Source of the DNA: Hymenopus coronatus
Lineage: Eukaryota > Arthropoda > Insecta > Mantodea > Hymenopodidae
Assembly: GCA_030762935.1 (NCBI GenBank)
Contig: CM060900.1
Location: 287,355,784 to 287,419,783, forward strand
Reading direction: 5' to 3'
DNA length: 64,000 nucleotides
Part shown: in pieces, positions 1 through 10,511 of the stretch
Layout of the letters: each line of letters begins with the position of its first letter
How positions within the stretch are numbered: the stretch's first letter is position 1
The notes under the pieces: model-generated
What the model saw: the letters and a program-made list of their open reading frames with translations, nothing else
What the model was told of the DNA's origin: nothing
Databases searched by the model: none
Made by a program: the position numbers and the translations under genes

Positions 1-922
1 GTGAGACTAATGTTTTCAGTTTATTTTAGCTTTAGTGGCTACAGTGGAAAGTTTAAAGCAGCAAGTTGATTTTGGTTTTAAATGGTTATTTATTTACAAG
101 GACAAATTATTTATTTACAGCGAAAAGTGAGCATTTTTTTCTTTCTTTCTATTTTAAAAGCCAATAGTGCCGTGAAAAGTATGTGAAGTTTTAAGGGAGT
201 AAAAGGCGTAATGCAAATGGAATACTATAGTGATGTGAATGGAGTAAATGAGGAAAAGTAAGAACAATTATATAAATAGGAAAAAATGTTTTTAAAAATT
301 TTAGATAACCATTAGTTATAACAATACTGTAAATAATTGTTAGATATATTTAATAACAATACTGTAAATAATTGTTAGATATATTTAAAACAATTACTAT
401 GAAGTTCACATTTATAGTAAAATGCACTCATTAGTTTAATTTAGTTATAAGAAAATGTTCTGGATACCAGTATAATAATTGCCACTGGGTTCTGGGGACC
501 AAACAGGAAAGGCAGGACTAGAAATATTTTGATTAGAAATAGCTGGTTACTAGTTATTTTTACTGTATTCCAGTATATATTTATATTTAATTTTTAGAAA
601 ACGGTATTTTGTAGTATTATTTTAATTTAAATATAAAAGATAAAATATAAAAACAAATGGAAAATTAATTAAATAATTTAAATAGAGGGAGAAATAATTT
701 GAAATTAAATAATAATTAATGAATAGGGAAATGTTTAAGATGATGTTTTAAAAGATAAATGGTAAGAAATTATAATTGATAATTTGTTACTTAATTTTGT
801 TGTTAAAATGTTTAATGTCATAATTGTGTAAATGAAATTAAATAAAGAAGCTAATTTCATAGTTAAAAATAAAATAAATTAGTGGGCAATATGTTTGAAA
901 TGATGATGATAATAAGATAATA
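1..922. other. AT-rich non-coding flank with a 35-bp tandem duplication
   Basis: I see no convincing gene here. The one clear structure is a head-to-tail duplication at 320-388: a 35-bp period in which about 33 bases are identical between copies. A short open stretch (211-257) that begins with ATG and ends at a GTAAGA donor-like site could be a small first exon, but nothing else supports it. Confidence 0.5.
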
Positions 923-1156
923 TACAGGTTGGCAAAAAGTCACTGGACACTGGGCAAAGATTGAATTTATATTTCATTTCAAATACAAACAACACTTATA
1001 ATTATTTTTTATGCTCAAACTGTTTTCGTCTGCATTAATACACCCTTGAAGTGGTAATAACAACTTAAAGTGTTAAAACTTCCTACTGTACTATGCCTTG
1101 CTGGTATTTTCATTTTCTTTTAACCAACTGTCCAGTGACTTTTGTGCAATCCTGTA
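923..1156. mobile_element. mariner-type MITE with TIRs and TA duplications
   Basis: A non-coding element of about 234 bp bounded by TA dinucleotides (923-924 and 1155-1156). The ends are inverted repeats of about 27 bp beginning CAGGTTGG on the left and, read from the other strand, CAGGATTG on the right; both share AAAGTCACTGGACA. The TA target and the CAGG start are typical of Tc1/mariner elements. There is no internal ORF, so it would depend on a transposase in trans. It is not a deletion product of the neighbouring 2031-3350 element, whose TIR is different. Confidence 0.7.
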
Positions 1157-2030
1157 TTTTGATTTAATAATTGTATGTATAAAATTTTAATTAAGGTTAA
1201 TTGGATTGTTTTAGGAAGTTTAGTAGTATTAGATAAATTTATCTGTAAAATAATGGATGTAAGAAATGTTTTAAATGTATAAATAAATGATAAAAAATTG
1301 GATATAATGAAGATATTTATTTTATTTTATTTCATTTTATATTAGTACCAATACTATTTGTCTCCCTAATGCAGATTGTTGCTGATTTCAGCACTTTTTG
1401 TGCAAAGGTTGTCTGTCTTATGTGTCACAGCAAATGCACTGTCCCATTGTAACATTATCCTTTTTTTTATCTTCAGTTGTCCCAAATAAATTCAGATGTG
1501 TTTTTAATGTTTTTTATACCATTCTCACTTAAACATAATTGCAAAAACTTTTACTTTTCCACATAAAGTGGACATTGTTTCTATTCTCCTCTGAGGATTG
1601 AGCAGCTTCACTATGTCACTTGAAACTTTATTACTGTAACAAAAAAAAAAAAGAAACTAAAAGTTATGTTACATTGTAATTACTATAAAAAGGCAACAGG
1701 CATTGTATAAATCCTTCACGAATTGATAATGTTAAAAGCCTCAGTGTTTCTGAATAACTGTTGGAGTTAAAAAACTATTTAATCTCAAGATCTATTTTCC
1801 TTTAAAATGAATAAAAGGAGTTTTTAAAAATTAAAATTGTACCATAGGGCATAGAGGTATACTTAAAAAAGTCTGACAGTTTGGTTGCCATTTTTTAATA
1901 TGGACCAAACATTCATGATCTGAAACATGTGACCAACATTTATTTATACTCCTGTAGTGTTAAACAAAGTCCTGCAACAAAATTTAGGAGATATGCAACT
2001 GCACATGTGACATGAGCTAGCACCTGACCA
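1157..2030. other. non-coding, nothing recognised
   Basis: AT-rich sequence between two mariner-type elements. I found no open reading frame with coding character, no repeats and no RNA gene. Confidence 0.5.
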
Positions 2031-3350
2031 TATACTGGGTGGCGCATAGCAAGTTCCCTAGTTTCAATTCTACATCTTGGGAAAATATGAAGTCGTTTTG
2101 TTGGCAATTCCGTATCAATGAACGACGGGAACGATGCCATTTTGTTTGTTTGCTATCAGTAGCTATGGAGCGTTGGTCAGTAGCACATCGTGTAGCAGCT
2201 GTGCGTTTCTTTCACAAGAGTAAGTCTGTTGTGACAATGCAGAGAATGTTTCGCCTTCATTTCAATGTGCCAAGGCATGGTGCAATTCCTTCACGGAAAA
2301 CAATTATGGAATGGGTGAAAAAGTTTGAAAGGTGTGGTAGGGTCTTGGATATTCAACATGGTCCACCTAAAACAGTGACGACACCGGAGAATGTTGCTCG
2401 AGTGAGACAAGCTTTTGAACATAGTCCGCGTCGTTCAGCTCGTAAACAAGCAAGAGTATTGAGTCTTTCTCGAAGATGGTTGGGACGCATATTAAGGGAA
2501 CTCAAGTTTCATCCATACAAAATGCAAGTGACCCAAAAACTTCTCCCTGCAGATCGGCCTGCAAGAGCTAACTTTAGCAACATCTTTCTCAACATGCTAC
2601 GGGAAAATCCAGATCTTCGGGGTTCATTGCTCATGAGTGACGAAGCCCAATTTCACTTAGACAGTTCCGTTAATAAACAGAACATGAGGTATTGGGCAGT
2701 TAATAGTTCCAAGGAAATCATTGAAAAACCGTTGCATTCCCCGAAGGTAACTGTGTGGTGTGGTGTTGGTGAGTTTGGAATCGTGGGACTGTTTTTCTTT
2801 GAAAATGACGAAGGAGAAACTGCGGCAGTAAATTCAGACCGGTATGTAACAATGTTGCAGATGTTTGCGATTCCTGAACTCAGAAGGCTTGGAATGGATC
2901 CACAGAATGTTTACTTCCAACAAGACGGTGCTACGGCCTATACGGCATGTAACAGCATGGCGTTCCTCAGAAATGAATTTAAGTCCATCATCTCAAGGTT
3001 TGGAGACATTGCATGGCCTGCCCGCTCTCCCGATCTTACAGTTCCCGATTTCTTCTTGTGGGGATATTTGAAACAGAAGGTCTTTACTAGACGTCTCACA
3101 ACTCTACAGGCGCTGAAAGAAGCCATAACTGAGGAAATTGCGGCCAACGTGTGTTTTCCAGTTTCATTACACGCTTACAGGAATGCCTGAATTGTAATGG
3201 AGGCCATCTTGAAGATGTAATTTTCAAGACATAAGTCTAAATGGCATGTTCCATACTTTCAATTGGTACATTTGTTATTTTCCTCTCCAATCTGAATCAT
3301 TAAATATAAGCCTCAAAAACTAGGGAACTTGCTGTGCGCCACCCTGTATA
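2031..3350 (+). mobile_element. mariner-superfamily DNA transposon with 34-bp TIRs
   Basis: The element is about 1.32 kb. The left end (2031-2064) and the reverse complement of the right end (3317-3350) agree at all but two of about 34 positions; both contain GGGTGGCGCA and AAGTTCCCTAG. The outermost TATA makes the TA target duplication ambiguous by two bases. It encodes one transposase (2165-3190, with a frameshift near the end). Intact, nearly identical TIRs and a mostly open transposase point to a relatively young insertion. Confidence 0.9.
2165..3190 (+). CDS. mariner/Tc1-superfamily transposase, frameshifted near the C terminus
   Basis: A 341-aa transposase of the IS630-Tc1-mariner superfamily, which would cut and paste the surrounding element. 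The frame is open from 2039, but that ATG lies in the terminal repeat; the ATG at 2165 (MERWSVAHR) fits better. The N-terminal third is helix-turn-helix-like (about residues 1-120). The catalytic acidic triad is visible: D159 in MSDEAQFH, D254 in FQQDGATA, and D295 in SPDLTVPDFF, which leaves 40 residues between the second and third. The last residues look wrong: after VSLHA the frame runs into a stop at 3190, while an adjacent frame continues open to a TAA at 3232-3234 with a plausible tail (LQECLNCNGGHLED). That points to a single-base indel around 3170-3178, which replaces about the last 20 residues. The catalytic core is intact, so residual activity is possible but unproven. Confidence 0.88.
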   Translation: MERWSVAHRVAAVRFFHKSKSVVTMQRMFRLHFNVPRHGAIPSRKTIMEWVKKFERCGRVLDIQHGPPKTVTTPENVARVRQAFEHSPRRSARKQARVLSLSRRWLGRILRELKFHPYKMQVTQKLLPADRPARANFSNIFLNMLRENPDLRGSLLMSDEAQFHLDSSVNKQNMRYWAVNSSKEIIEKPLHSPKVTVWCGVGEFGIVGLFFFENDEGETAAVNSDRYVTMLQMFAIPELRRLGMDPQNVYFQQDGATAYTACNSMAFLRNEFKSIISRFGDIAWPARSPDLTVPDFFLWGYLKQKVFTRRLTTLQALKEAITEEIAANVCFPVSLHAYRNA

Positions 3351-3379
3351 TCTGACATGCTTTCTGCTTGTCTTCAACA

Positions 3380-4300
3380 ATCACTGTAATATTTTCATCC
3401 CAATTTTGTAGTTATTGTTTTCTTTGCCAATTCTCTTTCTTCTCAGGCTTTCAAATACTGCTTGTTTTAGATAGTTGTGATATTATTCCATTCTTCTTCA
3501 ATTTCTGTGATCACTACTGTTTGATTTTTTTCTAAGTGCTTTTGATAATAATTTTGTTCTCGAGTTTGTAAATAAGTGGACATTAGGATACTTCTAGATT
3601 AGGACATGTTGGTTTGTGGTTTCTTTTAAACCACTGTGGTATAATTCAAACTGGACATACCAATAAATAGTGATTAATGGCCTCTAGAAACTCTGTTGCA
3701 TACACCATAATCTAGTATTGATTATAATTCTCTTACCACCCATGTAAGGTTATGACTGTCTTTGTGTCTAAAAATTGTTCATAATATTTAGTTAATTATA
3801 TAGTGTAAAGTCTGTCTAACAATTTCCATTATGATTTCAAACTGTTCACTAAATGTGTCAACATTTTGCTTAACTTTTGAATTGCCTACTCCAGTATCAA
3901 AATTGCCCATTATGAGAAAATCTAACTTAATAACTTTATTCAAAATTTGAATAAAGGAAATAAGACATGAATTTTTAATAAAGTTTTGTAGTTTCTTCTT
4001 TGTCTCCTATGGGCACATAGAGCCTGATTATAGCCAAGTAACTTCTGGACATCTTAGGCATATTTGTAGAATTCCTTCATTCCAAAAACAATAATCAGTT
4101 ACGGTGGTCCAAAATGGTTTACATATCAACATAATTCCTGCATTTACTCAGGTCTTCTGTGTCACCTGGAATAAAATGTAAATAGTTCTGGGCCTCTTTT
4201 CTACCTACCTTGTAGCTTCTTCTTAGTTTCTGATATATCAGCTATTGAAATTCCTTTTTGGTTAAAATGTCATTTAGCTGCTCTTGCTTATGGGCAATGC
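3380..4300 (-). pseudogene. decayed RTE-like LINE endonuclease remnant
   Basis: No long ORF remains, but minus-strand translation gives broken pieces of an apurinic-type endonuclease of the RTE/craniofacial-development-protein-2-like kind. ISETKKKLQG lies at about 4209-4250, IIRLYVPIGDKEE at about 4010-4050, and LIMGNFDTGVGNS at about 3870-3935, in the order expected for the family. The third corresponds to the family's MGDFN block, with Asp replaced by Asn. The pieces lie in different frames and are separated by stops, so the copy is old and inactive. Possible downstream linker sequence runs to about 3380. No reverse transcriptase domain was found. Confidence 0.5.
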
Positions 4301-4574
4301 CCTACATTTTCCAAGTGACAAAGTAATGATTTTTTTTTTTATGTATTTTTTTTTTTCTTCCAGGATTATCAAATAATGAATATGTCTGCTTAAATCTCTT
4401 TGTACACTTGCAAGCAATATTGTTACCTTTCAACTAGTTGTTAGCAGAAAGGAGGTTTAAGGAATACTGTTTCAAATGTAACTTGTAAGGACAAGCTCAA
4501 TTTCTAGACTTAACCTGATTTGTTATAATCAAGCTTAATATTTAATAAAAATTGCATTAAAATTTATGTTACAG

Positions 4575-4865
4575 AATTCAGTCACAATTTTGGATGTAAT
4601 CAGTAAGCAGCTTTTTGGACCAGCCTACTCTGGGAAGCTTTTAGGAACTTTGGAGTCAACATTACAGCATTTGCCAAGTGATCAGACATTGATGCTTATT
4701 CTGCAAGCACTGGCTTTAACACTTCAAGAAAAATTGTTTCTGTATAGAAATCTTATGACTCTCAGTTTACAAGCAGAAAAGAATCCAAGCTATGACATAT
4801 TCATGGACATGGGATTAGGGGGCTGTGATGCTGAAATAATCAAGCACTTGTATAAATTGATGTGA
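4575..4865 (+). CDS. candidate terminal exon of an unidentified helical protein
   Basis: An open frame of about 96 codons ends in a TGA at 4863-4865. It is preceded by a splice-acceptor-like TTATGTTACAG ending at 4574 and followed 130 bp later by an AATAAA. The peptide is rich in leucine and looks all-helical, for example LLGTLESTLQHLPSDQ and LMLILQALALTLQEKL, suggestive of armadillo/HEAT-type repeats. It ends IIKHLYKLM. I do not recognise the protein. The exon interpretation (acceptor, in-phase start, clean 3-prime end) is more convincing than an intronless gene, because the only in-frame ATG falls inside the acceptor. Upstream exons were not found, as they would lie across the transposon-filled first 4.5 kb or outside the window. 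Confidence 0.5.
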   Translation, partial: NSVTILDVISKQLFGPAYSGKLLGTLESTLQHLPSDQTLMLILQALALTLQEKLFLYRNLMTLSLQAEKNPSYDIFMDMGLGGCDAEIIKHLYKLM

Positions 4866-4996
4866 ATATAGGTACTCAAAATGTGGTGTAGCCAAATAAT
4901 CTCTAATATTCTTGTGCATAGACATACTATATTGCTATAGTTACTATATAAAATTCTATCATTCCTTTTACATTTTTTATAGCTTTTAATTGTTAT

Positions 4997-5002
4997 AATA
5001 AA
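4997..5002 (+). promoter_or_regulatory. polyadenylation signal AATAAA
   Basis: A canonical AATAAA 132 bases after the stop codon of the candidate terminal exon, followed by a T/GT-rich stretch (GTTGTGCTTTTT near 5020), as expected downstream of a cleavage site. Confidence 0.45.
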
Positions 5003-5305
5003 GTGTTAAATGCTGTAAAGTTGTGCTTTTTAAATAATTATATCATTTGAAGTGATTTTCTCATATAATATGTAACTTTTACCTACTTTTCAAAACTGAA
5101 ATTAACTATTTGTATGTTAGTGGCTCCACTGATGTCCATTTACATGATTATTACAACAAGAAATGTATGCCGCTCCTACCTAAAGTCTTTTAGAAAGTTT
5201 TCCAGTTAATGGAAGATGGAATGTTGAAAAATAAGATATAGTGGTAAATTGCACTGTATTTGTAAAGAAATTACAGGGTAGGTACCTGTACAAATTATTG
5301 ATATT

Positions 5306-5513
5306 TTCATAGTGTGTGTGCATGCATGCATGTGATGGAAAGTGTTCATTGCACCAAATATTAATAAGCACTTCAATAAGATGAATATAGCAAGTGTTTA
5401 TAATATAACTTTCATAGTATGTGTATGCATGTGATGGAAAGTGTTCATTGCACCAAATATTAATAAGCACTTCAATAAGGTGGATATAGCAAGTATTTAT
5501 AATATAACTTTCA
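5306..5513. repeat. two-copy tandem duplication, period about 105 bp
   Basis: The segment 5306-5410 is repeated directly at 5411-5513. Both copies contain TGATGGAAAGTGTTCATTGC and AATAAGCACTTCAATAAG. Copy 1 carries extra GTGT/GCAT units near its start. Minus-strand open frames here only reflect the duplication and are not genes. Confidence 0.85.
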
Positions 5514-6048
5514 GCAATAAAGAACCATGTAGAACTAAAAGGGTGGTTCTACGTCAAGGTTCTTGACTAATCTAGTGGCTATCAAGTCAGCATAAGTGAC
5601 ATGCATGTTTTCATTGATTTTTATTTGTTTTTATTATAACTTTAAGCATTCAGCCAAATTTAACTTTGTTTAAAAGTATTTAATCTCTATTTTCACAACT
5701 TGGTCCACATAGATGCTCAATAAAATAGGTGAATTAATGATCAAAATGTATCCAGTGTACAGTGAGGTGAGACATACAGTTTTCTTATGAGGATGAGGGA
5801 AAATGCCAGACGTAACCCTATCCAGAAAGCTTCTCATAACTAAGATTTGAACTTACCATCCAGGTTGGAAACCAAAATATGCTACACCCACACCAGTAGA
5901 AAGAGAATACTGAGTTATGCAATACATAATTTCAAAGCAAAATCTCACACATCTCAAACCTGATGAGGTGAATGCCTCAAACCTCATTACAACAATACGA
6001 CTGCAATACAGTAACATTTCAGAAGGTAACCTAGGCTTAAAAGATGTG

Positions 6049-6335
6049 AAATGTCATTTTATTTATGGACGCTCTTTAACTGCTGTAGTTCTCAGCTTCT
6101 CATTCTATACTGAGCATGAAAAACCGCTTAATTTTGCTCAGAAGCCTCTTTATCATGCTTGGTTCTTTTATGTGCCGTAAATCTATGACAGAGGACCAAC
6201 AGCTTTACTTCCCTTCTGAAGGAAGCCATGCTAAGAATTTTTACACCAAAAAAAATCTATCATCCTATGCCAGGTTTGTACCCGCGACCTTCGGTATATG
6301 AAGTTAGCATAGTCACCATTACACCATGGGGGAGA
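6049..6335 (-). mobile_element. SINE family 1 (tRNA-derived), with target duplications
   Basis: A minus-strand copy of a tRNA-derived SINE of about 290 bp. Read on the minus strand, the tRNA-like head shows TGGTGTAATGGT (A-box region) and GGTCGCGGGTACAAACC (B box), followed by a body shared with copies at 33932, 38444, 43083, 50362 and 52530. Direct duplications flank it: 6030-6048 and 6336-6355 both read about CCTAGGCTTAAA followed by GTG, with a few differences. This is the best-delimited family-1 insertion in the window. It is non-coding and would use a LINE's machinery. Confidence 0.85.
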
Positions 6336-6355
6336 CCTTAGGCTTAAAGAGTGTG

Positions 6356-7222
6356 TTTTGTTTGGGTTATATGGAAGCAAACATAAAGGTGAGTGAGCAC
6401 GGAGTGGAGGTATATACAGGATATATTTGATTTATAGAGAAATAAGGTCATATGATGCTGGGTGTACACAGAATAATTTCTAAAATGAAGAGCCTCATAC
6501 ATACCATTAGTGACCACATATAGTCCCTTATCTGTATGAAACCAGAAGGAATCTGAGGCAGAGCTAGTTAGTGATGGTCAATGTTGCTCAAGAGTGAGGT
6601 TGTCTAGTTCAAGGTTTATATTGTCCTGCTGTGAGCTGCAGTGAGTACTTTTCAACTGCACTATTAACATTCATTTATAATCATCATTTACAGTACTACA
6701 GCTGAATAGGGCTAACAATTGTGAATGAAACTTACCAGAAATGTCTCTGTTGCTTTGTCCTTTAATTACATCAAAATAGATGTATGATGACATTGATAGG
6801 CCTGGACCAAAGAAATAGTCCCAATTTTGATAACAGTGTTATACAGCGCTGTCAGCAGTACTGTTTGTGTACATTTGATCTATTAGTAAGAGCTTAAAGC
6901 AGTTGAGTTCCAAAATTTAGTGAAATAAAGTTTTAACCTCAGTTCTTAGTCTGTTGCTTGTAATTTATCTTCTTAAACAATTTATTTAAATAACAAATAT
7001 TCTTAATATAAACTTAAACCATTAGAGTTAATGTTGTAAGTGTAGTGATTTTAATTGTATATACTGATGTACCTGAGTGAGTCCAATGCAAATAGTAATG
7101 CTGCAAGTAGCACCAAAGGCAAGACCACTCACAGACATGGGCAAAATATAGTGCACAAAGTGTATGCAGTTTTTGAACAGATTTCTTCTGCTGAAACAAA
7201 AAGTGTCATCAATTTTTCCTAG
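6356..7222. other. non-coding, nothing recognised
   Basis: No supported gene or repeat. Short minus-strand open stretches around 7014-7199 lack coding character. Confidence 0.4.
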
Positions 7223-7334
7223 AGCCAGAAATTAACTGTACAAGCATGTGGAGTTAGTGTTCATACTGTCTCAAGAATTCTTGGCATCATTGCAAGAATC
7301 AGAGAAGCCTTTTTTCAGATCCTCTGCAAAGCAA
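7223..7334 (+). pseudogene. short helix-turn-helix-like coding remnant
   Basis: A plus-strand open stretch reads QKLTVQACGVSVHTVSRILG, which resembles the recognition-helix region of transposase or other helix-turn-helix domains. It continues open to a TAA near 7334. There is no start codon or partner domain. It may be a transposon remnant, or chance. Confidence 0.25.
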
Positions 7335-7390
7335 TGTAATGTAAAAAAGTGCATAACTAACCTGGATGACCACCAGGGTGCGCCATATAG

Positions 7391-7525
7391 GATTCATATT
7401 TCAGAGAAGAATTTCTGATATTCGAAAAACTGGTACATATGATGCAGAAAAGAAAAATTGGTTTCCTGCAATCCATGTCATCAATGGATACAATTTTAGG
7501 AAACCTAGCTTTTAAATTAAAAGAG
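7391..7525 (+). CDS. candidate internal exon, unidentified helical protein
   Basis: Exactly 45 codons are open between an acceptor-like CCATATAG (ending 7390) and a donor-like GAG/GTAATG (7526). The peptide is amphipathic and helical (EEFLIFEKLVHMMQK, then GFLQSMSSMDTILGNLAFKL). The exon is phase 0 at both ends, as is the candidate at 7756-7926, so the two could join without a frameshift across a 230-bp intron. The pyrimidine tract before the acceptor is poor, which lowers confidence. I do not recognise the protein. Confidence 0.4.
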
Positions 7526-7755
7526 GTAATGATGGCCGGTTTTTTGTTTAGGAATATCATATATGGCATCCAGAACAATGCACCATATTAGAGTGAGTGG
7601 CAGTGATCTCTCTGTGTTGACAAAACCTGGGTTAATTAAATTCACATTAGGAAAGACATTTGGTAAGGTGCAATGTAAAGACTTGGCTTTACAATTGCTC
7701 TAGGAAAGGGTGGTGGATTTTTTTTTTAAAGATCTTCTTTGCATTTTAAAGGAAG

Positions 7756-7926
7756 GTTCGATACTCAAGCAACTTTCTTAACCAAGAAATTTTAGATTGT
7801 CTACAAGAACATGGATTTGATCCATTTGAGACACAGATGGAATTACTGTTTTCTATTGCATCCTATAGAGCATACAAGAAGGCTAATGAGTTGGGTCAAC
7901 TGACACCGAATTATGGACACTTAGTG
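7756..7926 (+). CDS. candidate internal exon following 7391-7525
   Basis: An open stretch of 57 codons ends at a good donor (GTG/GTAAGG, 7927). Acceptor AGs lie at 7750-7751 and 7754-7755; the second gives phase 0, compatible with the previous candidate exon. A T-rich tract (about 7719-7728) sits upstream. The peptide contains LNQEILDCLQEHGFDPFETQ and LLFSIASYRAYKKANELGQL: acidic, amphipathic, with ordinary residue composition and unlike any transposon protein I recognise. This is the most protein-like unexplained stretch in the first 10 kb. It could belong to the same gene as 9377-9616. Confidence 0.5.
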
Positions 7927-9376
7927 GTAAGGCTCCTGCTGTAACATTTCCAGTATAATCCAATAGGACTTATTTGAGCTAAACTGAAGCAAGAAATAGT
8001 AGAATTAAGCATCACATTCCTGCTAGCAGATATTGAAAGGTTAAGCTGTACTAATCAATTTGTCTGACACACTATGCCTGTTGGCAATTAACAATGCATC
8101 CACTTCCAAACTTGTGCCATTTCTCACTACCTGAGCAGATATCTTAAACTTGAGTGTAAAAGGAGAATTTCCCGCGTCATTTTTATGATCAGTTTTATTG
8201 TTCAGGAGCAGTGTTGATAGTGTGTTCTAACAGATGAACGTTTAGTATTAATTTAAGTATGAGGCCCTAGACAAGGTTACAAAGAGAGGATGAATTTTCC
8301 ATGTGTTTCATTACAATAAACTAAAGGAAGACGTTATTAAAGAAACTGAGAAGAGGAAACTGTGTAGTGTGTGATGTTTAAGAAATATGATATGGTCATT
8401 TTTAATAAATTATATTTAATTTAGCAAAAAGTGATGTTGGAATAGGTTCAGCAAACAACATTAGTGGCAAGATGTCAAAATGCTGACACAGTGTGCTGTT
8501 AAGCAATGCTGTCGTAAACATGGGTTTTATTATAAAATCTCCAATAACCAGGTCACAGAAGCCTGCTGATATTGTGAGTCATACTGACTGATGTCCACTG
8601 AATGGGCCTAGTTTTATTTAATGTGTAAACTGCAAGTTCTACAACGTACCAGGTGAGGTGATGGGAGTTTAGGTTACCCTTGAGTTTTCTCATCCTTAAC
8701 TATACATTATCTCTTCTTAACAGCAAAAACCCTGTATCTCCTCGCCTCCTTGTATATTTATTTATAGCACCTGATTCTTCTCCCAAATGTTCACCCTACT
8801 GCATCTTCAACCCTGACACCACCTGCTTCCCTCTCACATGCGCAATCAGCTTTTACCTCTAAGCTACAACCCCTACTATGAGCAGTGTAGGGGTGACATC
8901 TACCCCACACTGGGTATGCTACATTTGGTGGATGGCTGAGTAGGATTCCCATAGACACAAGAAGGGTGCAAAACCCCCTACACTCTGGCAGAGATGTACT
9001 GGTAGTGTTCCCATAAGAGTAAGGAGGGTGAAGAACTACCTAGATTTTCCATTGAGCATTCCTGTAGAACATAAGTGAGGGTTAAACACTCCCCTCAATT
9101 TGGCAGAATTTTTTTCCTCGCCCTTTTGTCCAAAATCCACCTCTTCCCCACCACCACCCTTATGAGTATGAAAGTGATAAGTAACAGTAAAGTGGGTTGT
9201 ATATAAGGGTAGCTCAGTCACTTCTTTTCAGCATTTTCATGAGAAAGTTTAGAATAAATGTCTGTGATGCTAACGAAAAATGCTTGCACAGTTAATTAAG
9301 TTAGGCAAGATAGGCACCACAAGGAAATTCAGGTTTTGTAATATATGTACAGGTAGAAAAAAATACTTTGTGAGCC
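7927..9376. other. non-coding; weak ~52-bp degenerate repeat at 8905-9115
   Basis: I see no supported gene. Between 8905 and 9115 three loosely similar ~52-bp segments recur, each with ATTCC or GTTCCCATA followed by AAG and GGGTG or GGGTTAAA. The similarity is low enough to be a coincidence. Confidence 0.3.
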
Positions 9377-9616
9377 ATGATAGGCAGGAGGCGCCACTTA
9401 GCCATGGTGGCTACAGCGCCGAACCTAGGTACTGAAATAATGTGTAACATATTGCTTGTCCATGTAAGAAAACTAAGAGAGAAATATGCTTCTTCTGATA
9501 TGCAAATGTTAAAATTTATGTTGCTATTTTCAGCACGTGTAGTTAAAGTTTTGAAAGCAAGAAATGTCGTAGTGGAATTTTTTGATCACATTGTATTGTT
9601 CAGAAAAATCTTATAA
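9377..9616 (+). CDS. possible exon, helical peptide
   Basis: An open frame with a protein-like, HEAT-repeat-like pattern (MCNILLVHVRKLREKYASSD, then ARVVKVLKARNVVVEFFDHI). Exon limits are unclear. A TTTTCAG sits inside the frame near 9531, and a micro-exon-like block with good sites (ACAG before 9643, GTAAGT after 9671) lies just downstream. It might continue the gene suggested by 7391-7926. No start codon or family could be assigned. Confidence 0.25.
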   Translation: MIGRRRHLAMVATAPNLGTEIMCNILLVHVRKLREKYASSDMQMLKFMLLFSARVVKVLKARNVVVEFFDHIVLFRKIL

Positions 9617-10511
9617 AGCCAGAAATGTTTTTAAAAGTTACAGGATTTTATGGTAGCTATCGTAGACTACAGGTAAGTATCCATGTTACCAAGGTAACAA
9701 GCTCCAAGATCCTTTGAAACATCTCAAACTCTTTTTAATACACCTAAATTTCATTATAAGATGGCCACCTTGAATTTTCCAAAAGTAATTTTGATAACAG
9801 TTTTTTGGGAAATGGAGTTGAATTTCATCCTATGAGATCAAATTACAACATGACAATGCTAATGGTATCATGTATTGTTAACAAAGAGACAAAATTAATT
9901 CCATGCATGGTTGAATCTCACATTTCTTTAAATATGTTATCATTCGTAAAAATAGACATTTAATAGGAGATGAAGAAAAATTATAAATTCCTCTATTATT
10001 TGAATTAACAGTTGCAAAATTATATCAGCAGAAAAAAGGGAGTATGTTTCTCAATATTCATGTAAACAGTTTTCATTTAGCGAGTGGAAAATGCGATGCA
10101 ACATTACAAGTCTAGGCCACATAAGGGAAGTGTGAAATCTGATTTTGCGAATGATAGCTGGTGTACCACTCACAATGCAGTAACACTGATCTAACATATT
10201 AATGGCATGTACTAGTATGAGTTTAAAATCCCAACCACATGCAGTGTGACACAACCGAATCTTATTTTCAAATGCAATATATTAATTGAAGTTCATTTAG
10301 CAATGTAATAATATTACAATAGTTATCAAGTGTGCTGCTTATACATTATTAGAAGTTTAAGACAAAATATAATGGTAGATCAGTAGTGAGAGATGTATAA
10401 AGCTAATTGTAAAGATAATATCAGTATAAAATTTAAGGAAATTATTAGCCTAACTACCCCTAGTATTCTTAAGAAATCTGCAAATCAACTCTGACATGGT
10501 GTGAACTTCAA

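Noticed and set aside
211..257. A first coding exon
   Set aside because: An ATG and a donor-like site, but only 15 codons and no compatible partner exon; its phase does not match 4575.
5917..6301. Protein-coding ORFs of 87 and 61 aa
   Set aside because: They lie within and across a SINE family-1 copy; the similar frames at 50362-50607 and 52542-52787 are also SINE sequence.
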